In this document: positions 43,091 through 55,100 of the stretch, in pieces
How positions within the stretch are numbered: the first letter of the stretch is position 1
Layout of the letters: the number at the start of each line of letters is the position of its first letter
NCBI RefSeq assembly: GCF_033439725.1
Contig: NW_026944385.1
Coordinates: forward strand, 2,017,001-2,081,000
Source: Neurospora tetraspora
Lineage: Eukaryota; Ascomycota; Sordariomycetes; Sordariales; Sordariaceae
Reading direction: 5' to 3'
Length of the DNA stretch: 64,000 nucleotides
Program-made: the position numbers and the translations under genes
Notes under the pieces: model-generated
The model's database searches: none
What the model saw: only the letters and a program-made list of their open reading frames with translations
What the model was told of the DNA's origin: nothing

Positions 43091-46000
43091 TATGATTAGG
43101 GGATAAGTATTTTAATAGTATTACAATCGAATATTAACTCTTAACTATTAGGTATTAAATTAGGAGCAAATTGGTTATTAGAATAATAGGTCCAATTCTT
43201 ATAATTAGAATCGAAGTAGTGTAAATTAGAATTAGGGATATTAGAATTAGATTTAAAGTTTATATTATAATTAAGAATACTAAAATCCGATTTAAGGTTT
43301 ATATTAGAATTAAAATTAAAATTGTCCATCGAATTACTTATAAAATTAAGGTTATTAGAATTAATAAGGTAATTAATATTAGAATTAGAATAATTAATAG
43401 GGAAACCGGAATTAAATTAACCTAGTCCTAGAGAATCGCCGTTTACTAATATTAATTACAGCGCTTAAAATTATAAAATAATAATTAATTTACTACGGTC
43501 TTAATGACGTCGATTTATTTTGTTAATTTTTTACGGTTAACGAAAATCCGAGAAATGAAATTTAGGTATATAATATAAACGCGGAGGATTATTAATATAT
43601 AGGAGATTTCCTTAACCTTAATTACCTTATCGACCCCTCCTACTTTATATCTTTAGACGAATAATAGTAATTAAATTAGTAAAAAAATATTTTTACCGGA
43701 TTTATATTAGTAGCGATATTTGAGAGATATTATTATTATTTAAAAAATTTCCTTAATTGGACTTAATATATAAAATATATTTATAATATTTATTTTAAAT
43801 GCCCGTAATTTAATTATTGTAAAAATAAAATAAAAATTATTAGGATAATTTAAATTTACTACGGAATAAAGATTATAAATATAATAAATTAATTTTAAAT
43901 AAAAAATAATAACCCGATAATACTAAACCTAAGTTAGCGGAAGGCTCTAATTAACGAGGAGTAGGCGTTATAGGAGCCTACCTTCCTTCTTAAAAGGAAA
44001 TAAAAATTATTCAGTTAACGGTCGATAGTAGGCCTTCGATCAGTATAGGTTTTAGTTTTCGTTCTTATATATATATATATCTATAAATTACTCCAAAGCC
44101 TAAAAAACGGTTAAATGTAATATTCACGGAAATATAGGTTGCGATTTAATATTAATAGATAAGCTAATTTTAAAAACATATTACCCTAATATCGAAATTC
44201 GGATTCGGGCGACGCCGATTACGGTTTGAAGTATTAGCGATAGTAAATATATTACATCTAATTACATTATTTTACTAATATATTTTAAAAGTACGACGTT
44301 AAATGGTAGTTAGGCGATAACGACCTTTACAAGAAAAATAATAATCGTTAACAATTTATAAATTAATATATTATTTAGTATAGATTATTTAATCTTAAAA
44401 AGGTTTAATATTCTTTTAAAAGAGAATAGAGCCGTTATCGACTTTTATAAAAATATTTCTATCCCCGTCAGAACGACGAGAGATAGGAATTACTATATTT
44501 ATATAAATGTTATTTTAATTAATTATATTATAATACTATTATGTATCTATATAGTTTAACGTCGTTAAACGCTGGGTAAAATTTATTATTTATCCCTATA
44601 GGAACTTAGAATTTAATTACGTACGTATAAATGATAAACGCCTCTTATTAATATATTTTCGTTATTAATAAAATTTAGGGAACCGTTTCTATATATAAAG
44701 GCGCTAAAATCGGCTATTTATGTTCTATAATTTTAAATTTATATATTTATTACGTCGAATCTAGAAGGATAAACGAAGCTATATATTTAGCGATAAATGG
44801 AATAGTGAGGAATCGAAGAACTTTTAACGACTCCGACCTAAAAATAGACGACATTGTAAAATATTGGATAGGAGTAATAATATATAATTAAAATCTAGAA
44901 GCTTTACGTCGAATTGTTAAACTTTTCGATAAGTTCGAAAACGTCTTTTGAAATAAAAGATATATTAATTTATTAAAAAAACCAATAGATAAAAGTAGAA
45001 ATAAAGCCCGGCTAGGAAAATAATATTCCTAAATATTTATACGTATTTCTATTTAAGGTTAATAATAAGGAAGTTATTTATTAAACGTTATAAAAATATT
45101 CGAGTTAAGAAAAGTTATTATGACATAATACTAAGTCCCATTTTCTTTTTTAATTTTTATTGTATAGTAATAAATTAAAAACGGTCGTAAAGGCCGTATA
45201 GTAGTCGATATTAGAATTTTAAACTACAATATACTTCCCGATTCTTATTTAATATAGTAATAAGACGATATTTTGGGATTAATCGCCAATATAAGATTTA
45301 TTACCGTTTTAAATATAATTTTTTTCTACTGTTAATAGAGAGTTTACCCCTAAAGCCAATGGGTTTTTATTATTGTAATACCCGAAGGCCAATTTATTTA
45401 TAATATTGTAATTATAAGTTATAAAAATTTAAACGTATATATTTGATATCAAATAAATATTTTTTAAACGGTACTATTGCTTAGAATTATTATAACAATA
45501 TTATTATTATTTTAGTAACTATCGAGGACTATAAGTAATAATTCTAAAAAATCTTGATTAGGTTAAGGGCTAAAAATATATTTATCGGACTTTCGAAATC
45601 ATTCGCCCTATTCCCGTCGGTAGTCGTTTTGGGGTAAATGGTTGACTCCTTCGGATTAATTATAGTATAGGAGAAATTGGACGCAATAGTTAAGTTAAAG
45701 TTTCCTAAAACCTTAAGGGACCTAGAAATATTAATAGGTTAAACTAGTTATTAATGCTACTATATATTAAATTATAGTATTATTATCGACCTTCTATAAA
45801 TTCGTAAAATAGATTTACTAAAAGTATATAAACGGAAGCCCGGATCCGGAAACCGGAAAGTATAATCGGCCGCTATTATATACGCCCTCTTATCGAAAGA
45901 AGAAGAAGTATCTTTCGAAGTACTTAAAGTAGTATTAATTAATTTTAAACGCTTGTACTACTTCAACCCTAACTATCTATTTTACTTCGATTATAATATT

Positions 46001-48172
46001 TACATTAAAGGTATCAGCGTTAAAGTATATTATATTAAAGAAGTAATATTATAAAAGCTAATTATTTATAGTAAAATTACTAAGTACTTTCTACGTATAA
46101 TAATATAACCTATAGCCTTTCTACTAAAGACCCTATTATAAATTAAAAAACGTTATTAAATAATAGAAATGAAGGTATTAAATTTCATTTAAACTATTTC
46201 TAAAATTAGATACTAAATTAACGTCACTAGAGCCGGAATGTATTACTTTATAAACTATTCCGCCGTACTCAATATAGCAAAATAAGTCGATATTGCGAAT
46301 ATTACCACAACTAGCGCTTTAAATAAACGTTTAGTTTGATTATTCGAATTTATTAACCTATTTAATGTTTAAATTCTTTATAAACCGGGAATTTATTATA
46401 TTATCCCTAATGTATTTTCGAAGTTCGATTTTAATAATACTATTACGGATTTAGAGAAATTAGGGGGACTAGACGTATTACTTAACGACGTAGAGGAATA
46501 TTAAGCCCTATAAATAAATTAATCAAGGAACGTAAAGCCAGTATTATAATAAACGCTTCTACTTAGGATTAACACTTTCGACGAATTCCCTATTAACGAA
46601 ATTTTCCCGAATAGAATATCGATAGGAGTAGTACTTATTAATATAAGCGTCGAATTTAAAGAATAATTAATAAAGGATTACCTTAAAGACCCGACTCAGA
46701 AAATAATTTACTAAATAATAAAACGTAACAATATATTAGAATTTTATAAAGTAGACTTATTATTTATTATCTATGACGGGCTCCTTTAGAAAATTTAAAT
46801 CGACGATTATAAATTTATTATCCTACATAATAATTTATACAATATTATAGAGGCTATTTACAGCGATAATTATATTGGATATAATTAAATTATATCCTAC
46901 TTACGTAATTTTTATATAGATTAGGGGATAAAAAACTTTAAAAGAATTTATACGTAATTACCCGAAATATAAAGCGAATAATATTTATAAATATAAATTT
47001 TATAGAAATCTTTAGCCCTTAATCGGTTTATTATATCCGTATTACTTTATTACAATAAATTTTATATTCGGATTACCTTTATTAAACCCGGAAGGATTTA
47101 ACGTAGGTTTCGTTAGCGTTTATAAATTTAATAAAGAAATATTAGTAATCCTAGGCAAGTTTATATAGACCGCGCTATAATAGGGGAAAGTTTTAATTGT
47201 AACGCTTTTTATTAGAAATTACGAATTTCCAAAATAGATTTTAATAAATAAAGATCTTAAATTCCTTATAGGAATATAGAAGGCGATTTAATAATATTTG
47301 AAAACTCGATTAATTTATATTACTACGAATAAATTTTTAATAGACGGATAATTAAAATATTTAATTTAAATAATTAAATCGGTATTAAAATACTATATTT
47401 AAGTATTACATAACCCGAAGAAATAAACTGAATTTTAGCAAGATTGTAATTCGAATATAATAATAATGGAATTAATATTATTAGATTATTACCGAACGAA
47501 ATCGTTAAAGGATTTTAATTAGTAGGAATATTTAACGTTGTCGTTAATAAACTACCCTTAATATTAGACCTCCTAATAGCCCGAATCGAAACCTATAATG
47601 TATTGTCGATTATAATAATAACTATAAAATACTATTTTAACTGTAACTACTTAGCTAAATTTTTCGAAGTTAGTTAATTTATATATTTACAATTTTATAA
47701 AGGTTATACTATTCTATGAACCGTAATATTCGGTAATGAATATAATCCTAAATATATAAATCTATTTAGAATTATAGAAAAGATCAGTCGATTAATGTAT
47801 AAGTTAAATTTTTCTAACAATTGGAAAATATATAAAGTTATTAGCGTCGACTATTTGGAATTAGCCTAGATAGACCCGTATGGACGAATATTCCTAACGT
47901 TAATACTAATTAGAAGTATAGATATACCAGTAAAGATTACGGCCGAAAGGATAAATAAGATAGGTATAAAATACTTAGTAGAATACGAGGGAATAAGGAA
48001 AGAATTTAATAGATAGCTACCCGCTAAGGATTTAAAGCCGGAAGTTTTGGAGGTATAGCTTATAGAAAAAAAGATTTTAAAGAAATTAGAAATAAAGGGA
48101 ACGTTATCTTCAATTATATATTTACTGAATAAAATACTCGCGAGGACGCATCGTTTTTAATAGGGGGCAGAT

Positions 48173-48372
48173 TATTAGGGCATTAGGCTACGTACTTGCC
48201 TATATAACGTATAGGCTAGGCCGGGCTCAAACTAGCCTTCTGGGGAAGGCGGTACCTAGTAGATCAAATACTGGGAGGATACTTTGTATCCCCGAGCCAG
48301 ATTCCTGGCCAGTACTTAGCTTAGATCATCATCAACCAATATATACTGCATGCAGCCATCTACACCCTTACA
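48173..48372 (+). repeat. Right LTR of the fossil
   Basis: 200 bp copy of the left LTR, followed directly by the second GAACC (48373-48377). It ends in TTACA. Confidence 0.85.
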
Positions 48373-48692
48373 GAACCCGAACGAACGGCGGGGTTTGCGG
48401 GGTCCCATTGACCACTGATGGATGCAGCTAAAAATGCCCTGCTGATGCGCCCCTCAGGTACCTTCCACACCACCAAACAAGCTCTCCAAATCGACCGACA
48501 GCTGCAAACCCGGCAGCCAACCGAGGCTACCTACCTGACCAACTTCCATCATGATGCCACTTCTTGGACACGGGACAGGTCCGTTTGTCAAGGGTTTCTG
48601 TTTGGATTATTGTGATGTTGTTCATTTGAAACCATTGACTTGATTCAAACGGTTCCAACCGACGTAGCAACTGCAACTTCTTCTTGACCAAC

Positions 48693-50089
48693 ATGGTAAG
48701 TACCTGCTTCTTTTGGAAGCCTCTCCGAGTGATCGTCCGAAAAGGGAAATAAGTCAACAAAGAATCGGATCGCTAACGGACCACAACATTGCGAAACAGG
48801 CTCGCGCACTTCGCAAAAACCCTCTGAGGCTGTGGGAAAGACTCTACCTTCTCGCTCACCTGCTAACGATTGGTTCGTTCCTTTCACTTTTCCCTCTTTG
48901 TCTCCTTCTCCCTTCCCTTTTCCATATGCTCCAACAACTGAACCAAACCGCAAACTGACTTGTACACGTCCCAGACGTCGCCCATCTAGCTCTCAACCTC
49001 GTCACCTGCGTCGGTCTCGCCGTCCTGCGCGGGATCCCCATCCGCCACTACTTCAAAGTCGCCTACAACCGCTTCGCCCTCGGCCGTCTCTCCCCCCGCG
49101 AGATCCAGCACCTGAGCCCATCAACCGCCACCATCTACCGCAAATGGATCGCCTCCACCCGCTCTGCCGCCCAAGCTCGCTTCGACGCCGGCCAGGCCAC
49201 CCCCGATGACCAGTACATCCTCGACTACCTCCATCCCAACGAAGAAGTCCTCTCCGACGGCGACGCCTCCATCCTCTGGGTCGGCGACCGCCGCCGCGCC
49301 TCCAAGTTCGTCCTCTTCTTCCACGGCGGCGGCTACAGCGCGCCCATGCAGAACGGCCACCTCGAGTGGTGTCTGCGGTCTTACATCCAAGCCGGCCGGC
49401 GTCAGGGTCAACACGTTGCCGTCGCCGTGCTGCAGTACACCCTCGCCCCCGAAGCTCGCTATCCCGTCCAGCTCACGCAGGCCGCCGACGCGCTGGCATA
49501 CCTGCTCAAGATCGGCGTGCGGCCGCGGGACCTAGTCATCGGCGGCGACTCGGCCGGCGGCAATCTAGCTTCGCAGATCATGAGCCACTTGCTGCATCCG
49601 CACCCGGACGCCAAGGAGATTGAGCAGCCCACCGGGGAGCGCATCGCCGGCGTGTTTGCTGTCAGTCCGTGGGTTAGCGCGAGGACGAATGATCGGAGCA
49701 TGGGCGATAATGCGCTGATTGATATGCTTTCACCGGTGATTATGGAGAAGGCGAATCATGAGCTCTTGGGTAATCACGACAAGTATAATGCCGAGAAGAA
49801 GAGGGGTCAGGGGTGGGCTATGCCGGCGGATGTGGATACGGGCGCGTGGTATAAGGGGCTGGGAAAGTTTGTTGAGAGGGTGTATGTCACGGTGGGCACC
49901 CAGGAGGTGTTTAGGGACCAAGGTATTGTGTTTGCTGAGGGAATCAGGAGGACGAATCCGGATATAGAGGTGGTTTTGGAGGAGATGTACGACGAAGCGC
50001 ACGACTTCATTCTGTTGGAAGGCATACGGAAGGAGGATGGGGATGCCACTAGACGGATGAGGAGGTGGTTTGAAGGGGTGTTCTGGTGA
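48693..50089 (+). CDS. Alpha/beta hydrolase of the HSL (hormone-sensitive-lipase-like) type
   Basis: The best model has three exons: a first exon that is only the ATG (48693-48695, donor GTAAGT), then 48800-48872 and 48975-50089. It totals 396 residues in frame. The second exon encodes ARALRKNPLRLWERLYLLAH and the third continues with a hydrophobic stretch, so an N-terminal membrane anchor is likely. The oxyanion motif HGGG is at 142-145 and the nucleophile elbow GDSAGG at 216-221 (Ser218). The C-terminal DEAHDF supplies the likely catalytic His. The family hydrolyses carboxyl esters. It lies just beyond the LTR fossil, upstream of the alcohol oxidase on the same strand (360 bp apart). With the monooxygenase it could cleave a Baeyer-Villiger ester. 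Confidence 0.88.
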
Positions 50090-50449
50090 GAAAAGGGTAT
50101 CTTGGGAAGAGCGTACACAGGTTTGAGGGTCCAAGCGGCTCCTGCCAACGACAGACACGATGATTAGCAGCGTGGTGGAGCAAAGAGGTTGATGTTGTTG
50201 TACACGTAGATCGCAGCTTGCCAAGTGCACACCATCCCCAATCCGAGATGAGTGTTACCTATCACAACCCACTTCATATGATTGGTCAAGTGTGAGTCTG
50301 GGGAAGCCTCGGTCTTTGAATTACCCCTCAACCGGGGTTAGATAGTATAAAGTCAATGTGCGTACCGCAACAAGGGGGGGCTGGCAACCCTTCAACTCAA
50401 CTCTACGGTTACTTGCCAGAACATCTCGTTCAACAGGACAACAGTCAGA

Positions 50450-52959
50450 ATGGCGTCTGAAACTGCTGTTTCCACTCTCACGATGCCAAAGCGGGTGGAC
50501 TTCCCGCCGCTTGCTGGTGATCCAGTCAGCCCGGAGACCTGGAAGACACTGATGGCTATCATGGACGCTGTTGCCCCCTCGGTTCAGCGAACAGACTCTC
50601 TTCCGTCTAACTTGACCGACCATGCAAAGGGTTCAACTGTCAACCTCTCCAAGGAAGAGTACGAAGCTTCATTGGCATCGTTGAGGCAGTATGCCGCCCC
50701 ATCAGAAGACGGGCTGAAGCAGCAAGACCTGTTCGAGGCCTACCTTGCTGAGAGGCCATCGGAGAATCCAGTGCTTGAGACGGTGCTCAAAAACATCCTC
50801 TCAAACATCCCGCCGGCCAAAAAGCGGAAGTTGGAGATGGTTTTGTCGCTTCTGGGGTAAGAGACACTCACCTTACATCAGCTACAAGTAGACGGTTCGC
50901 TGACAGAGACTACGGTTACCACTACAGCACCCGCGGCGGCAGTCTCCTCCTAACCGGCTACATCACCCCTCTCTCCTCGCTCTCCATCTCGGACCGCACC
51001 AAGATCCTGCACTCCTGGCGCACCAGCGCCCTCTACGCTCTCCGGGGACTCTTCAATACCTTCACCAGCGTCGGCAAGCTCGTCCACGCCCGCACGAGCG
51101 CTTACCACTCACCTCTAACCGGCTTCCCCACCACCCCTCCCTCCTGGGTCGCCAACGCTTCCTTTCCCTACGAATTCCTCGACTTCTCGTCTGCCTCTTC
51201 ATCTCCCGGCAGCAAGGCCGGCACCATCGAAATCGACACCGACATAGTCATCATCGGCTCCGGCTGCGGCGCCGGCGTCGTCACGCACCGACTAGCCAGC
51301 ACCTTCGGCCGCAACCTACGCGTCCTGGTCCTCGAAAAGGGCCGCCACTTCGACGCCTCCCACTTCCCGCTCTCACAAGAGGTCGGGCTCTCGTCGCTGA
51401 TGGAAGGCGGCGGGGTGATCGAGACCGAAGACGGCAGCATCACGGTCACGGCGGGCGCGTGTTTCGGCGGCGGCGGCACGGTCAACTGGAGCGCGAGCCT
51501 GCAAACGCAGCACTTTGTGCGGAAAGAATGGGCGCAGGACCGGAAGCTGCCGTTTTTCGAGACCGAGGCGTTCCAGGCTTGTCTTGATCGTGTGTGGGGG
51601 GTCATGGGCGTTTCAGACCAAAAAGTGGTGCCGAATCATGGGAATAAGGTGTTGTTGGAGGGGGCGAGGAAACTTGGGTATCAGGCGAGGACGGTGCCGC
51701 AGAATTGTAGGGGGGAGGCGCATGAGGATGGACATTGTGGGATGGGGTGCTGGAGGGGGGAGAAGATGGGGCCGGTTAATGGGTGGTTTCCGGAGGCAAG
51801 GAGGAGGGGGGAGGTGAAGTTTGTGCAGGGGATGAAGGTTGATAGGGTTCTGTTTGGGAAGAAGAGGGAGGGGAGGAAGGGGAAGAAGGTGGCGGTGGGG
51901 GTGAGTGGGACGTGGACTTTACCGGCTGGCCCTGGGGGAGGTGGGAAGAGTGTTAAGGTGGTGGTGAAGGCGAAGAAGGTGGTTGTTAGTGCTGGTGCGC
52001 TTTGGAGCCCGGTGGTGTTGATGAATAGTGGGATTTCGGTAAGTGAATTCCGCTCGGGAGAGAATCGGAGGGTGAGAAGGGACCGGTGATACTGACTTTG
52101 GGAACAGAACCCTCATCTTGGGAAGAACTTGAAGCTGCATCCATGCAGCTTTGTCACGGCTGTGTTTGAGCACGAGACCAAGCCCTGGGAAGGTGGCTGT
52201 CTCACGTCCGTGGTCAACAGTTTCGAGAACCTCGACGGCAAAGGTCACGGCATCAGGATCGAAGCCCTCTGCATGCTTCCCGTCTTCGCCCTCACCTTCC
52301 TCCCCTGGGCTTCCGGACTCGACTACAAGCTCCTGGCAGCCAAGTACCGGCACCTCAATACCTACTTCAGCATTGCTCGCGACCGCGACAGCGGGCACAT
52401 CTACCGCGATCCCGAGATCGGAACTCCCCAGGTCGTGTACACGCCCTCGGAATATGACAGGGGCAACCTCCTGGTGGGAACCGTCGCCCTGTGCAAGATC
52501 CTTTACGTTCAAGGCGCGAAGGAGATCCATCCGTCGCTCCCCGGCTTCCGGCCCTTCATTCGGTCTTCTACTACCTCCCCAACGTCGTCGCCTAGCTCTA
52601 GCGACTCCCTCACCGACATGGACAAAGCCATCACCGACCCGGCATTCCTCGCCTGGCTTGACGACCTCAAGGCCCACGGCAACAAGCCGCCCGCGACAAC
52701 GTTCGCGTCAGCCCATCAGATGGGAACCTGCCGCATGGGCGCGACGGCGAGCGAAGGCGTGGTTGACCCGAGGGGAAGGGTGTGGGGTACTGAGGGCCTG
52801 TACGTGGCGGACGCGAGCGTGTTCCCGAGCGCGAGTGGTGTGAATCCCATGATTACGAATATGGCGATTTCGGACTGGATTGCGCAGGGGATGTGCAAGG
52901 AGTTGGTGGATGAGGGCGTGGCTGTTCGGGCGGGAGGCGATGTGATGGCAAGATTGTGA
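50450..52959 (+). CDS. Long-chain fatty alcohol oxidase (GMC oxidoreductase)
   Basis: Three exons (50450-50856, 50928-52038, 52108-52959; introns 71 and 69 bp) give 789 residues in frame. At the first intron I chose the acceptor giving LLGTRGGSLLLTGY, as in this family; an acceptor 23 bp upstream (after GACAG) is also in frame. The N-terminal 230 residues form the extension typical of fungal and plant alcohol oxidases. The FAD motif DIVIIGSGCGAGVV lies near 245. ACFGGGGTVNWSASLQT follows, and the C-terminal block SAHQMGTCRMG and SGVNPMITNMA holds the His/Asn catalytic pair. The enzyme oxidises long-chain alcohols to aldehydes with O2, releasing H2O2, usually at peroxisomal or ER membranes. 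It fits the neighbouring monooxygenase, hydrolase and dehydrogenase as a catabolic set. Confidence 0.93.
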
Positions 52960-53084
52960 GATTGTGAGATTGAGAAGATTGGAGGGAGGATTGGAGAATG
53001 GGGGAAACTTGGGTTTTTGCCGAGAGTTGGGAGTCATGCCCGTACAATCATAAGCTAATGTTTTAACGCGTTCACTCATTGAAA

Positions 53085-53155
53085 GCGCCAGTGGTTTAGT
53101 GGTAAAATCCATCGTTGCCATCGATGGGCCCCGCGTTCGATTCGCGGCTGGCGCA
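53085..53155 (+). tRNA. tRNA-Gly (GCC)
   Basis: 71 nt without intron. The acceptor GCGCCAG/CTGGCGC pairs fully. The D arm is GGTTTAGTGGTAAAATCC. The anticodon arm is CCATCGTTGCCATCGATGG, with GCC in the loop. The T arm is CCGCG-TTCGATT-CGCGG and the discriminator is A. A T run at 53159 is the Pol III terminator. It marks the edge of the gene island. Confidence 0.96.
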
Positions 53156-55100
53156 GTATTTTTTCCATTTTTTTTTTCCCTGTCGTCGAGTTCCTGCCTC
53201 TTCAATCTATGCACGCCGCAGAGAAGGTGCGGTGCTGCTCAACATACCGTATAATCTCGGGGCATAGCTTTTTAGGTTCCCTGGAAATCAGGCATGGTCT
53301 GCAAGCATATTGCAACATTCATGCCCACTAGAAATTCTATGCAAGACCGTGATTCTTAATGTCCCTACCCTCTAGAACCTTTTTTTTGCCCTGTAACCTT
53401 CTACTGTAACGTTCTCTCGTTCTCTTACCCTCTATGGAATTCGCCGTCGTCGATATCGTAATATTTTCTAGTGTTGAATGTAAAGATAGATTTACGTGTT
53501 GGGACATTCTATTTTAATACGGATATTGGGATTTAGGAGTGAGAGGTGCCTGAGGTAGTATTACCCCTAGTACTAGTACTAGTAATCTTAGTATAATTAG
53601 TACAATTAGAAATCCTAGTATAATTAGTACCCTTAGCCCGGACACCTCTAGCTCGCCTAGTACCGCTCCTAATATTCCTCTTCCCCTAATTTCCCTAATT
53701 CGTCCCCTATTACTTTTATTAAGTTAATAATGTGTTGAATAGTACCTTGGTCCTAAACTAAAATTGTATAGCGTAAGGGTTGTAAAGGGAAGGTACTATA
53801 AGGGTAGGGTTAAGATAAGGGTTAAACGGTACTATACCGACGAATTTAAAATCTAGGTTAATAAGGTTATATTGTAGCGTCGTTAGCGGAGTTAATACTA
53901 ATAGCTTAAGTAAGTCTTAATGTACTTTGCCTAAATTAAAGTACCTATTAATAATGAGAATAGCCAACGCTACCGCCGTCGTAGTAGCTTTAATAATTAT
54001 AATGAAGACTACGCCGTCGACGGGCACCGCAATATCTACGTATACGAAGCCGCCAGAGAGTTTAGGATACTATTTAGTACTATATAAAATTGGTAGGAGA
54101 GGCGAAATAAAATATTATTTCGTATCGTTCGAAAGGATAAACCTCTATAGCTAGAGTTCGAAAACTAATTATATAAAAAGTCCTAATTTGCTAAATAAAA
54201 TAATATTCTAATTATAATAGTATAGTTCCGCTGAGAATTTATTACTCTATATATTACGATTTATCCGGAGGAAGTATAGTTAAGAGAGTAGTACTTTTTT
54301 CGTAACTAGTTTAACAAGTTTTTATTTCGTTATTATATAACGAATAAGACGATTACTCATTAGTTTTAACGATTACCAATTAAATTGTTTACTAAAGTAA
54401 ACTCATTTTTAAAGTAAATTTATATATTTATATAATAATAGATCTATTCTCCCTATAAAAAAAATTATCGGAGAAGACCTAGATATTATCGGCGAAGATT
54501 TAGGGAATTTCGGAGACGACCTAAAGTATCAGGTCGCTAGGGACCTGTCAGGCGTTGGACCCGTACTAGTACTGAGGAGCGCCGATGTCCGCACAATATA
54601 GCGCCGTAGTGTGGCGTTAGAACGGCTCGGAGCCGTCGTAGACTTAACTACTATAGGATAGAGTTTATAATAATATAAATAGCCGGTCGAATTCGCCTCT
54701 AAAATTATCAAGGTTAATTATTAATATATTTTTAATCCTCGTCCTACTTTAACGTCCCCTATATATTTACGCTATCTATAGGCACTTTAATTTACCTTCT
54801 TCTACGATCCTAATACGTTAATAGCTCTTCTTACGGGAATTGAGCCGTTACTAATAGAATATAAATATATAGCGGACGATCCGTCTCTCGGACCGCCCAA
54901 AACATCCCTCCCTTTACCTCCGGTATGTAAAAATTATTTATTACCCTTCTTGCCGCAACTAATAATATTCTTTAATAAAAGCTTTTTTTTTCATTCTAAT
55001 ATCGTTAACTAATTATCGAAAAAATAGATAATAATAGTTCGGATAGCGACTATTCCTTTACCCTCTCGTACGCTTCGTATAATCCCTTCTATTACTTAGA
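53156..55100. other. AT-rich, RIP-like DNA, not resolved
   Basis: From about 53.4 kb the sequence becomes strongly AT-rich without long frames. A short local repetition of CTAGTA and ATAATTAGTA words is seen at 53560-53640. It is probably repeat-derived, but I cannot assign it to a family. Confidence 0.45.

Larger units (their letters stand above)
40811..48372 (+). mobile_element. LTR retrotransposon fossil, Ty3/Gypsy-like, full length
   Basis: Complete outline of 7,562 bp: a left LTR (40811-41026), an internal region, a right LTR (48173-48372), and a perfect 5-bp target duplication GAACC on both sides. The interior is extremely AT-rich and broken throughout by RIP-type mutation, with many breaks and no long frame, so it is dead. 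Weak traces of a Ty3/Gypsy-type RNase H region can be sensed on the plus strand near 45.9 kb, so I place it in that family with moderate confidence. The clear target duplication and recognisable LTR pair suggest a fairly young insertion that was mutated quickly, although RIP makes age by LTR divergence unreliable. Confidence 0.85.

Noticed and set aside
43141-43329. Asn-rich minus-strand frame in the LTR fossil
   Set aside because: AT-rich repeated words give Asn/Ile codons by chance. It lies inside dead element sequence.
51919-52677. Minus-strand frame and the shifted plus-strand frames in the alcohol oxidase gene
   Set aside because: Shadows of a high-GC exon. The GMC oxidoreductase frame explains the interval.
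53927-54154. Short open frames in the AT-rich right arm
   Set aside because: Isolated frames with biased composition in RIP-like DNA. No domain or neighbours.
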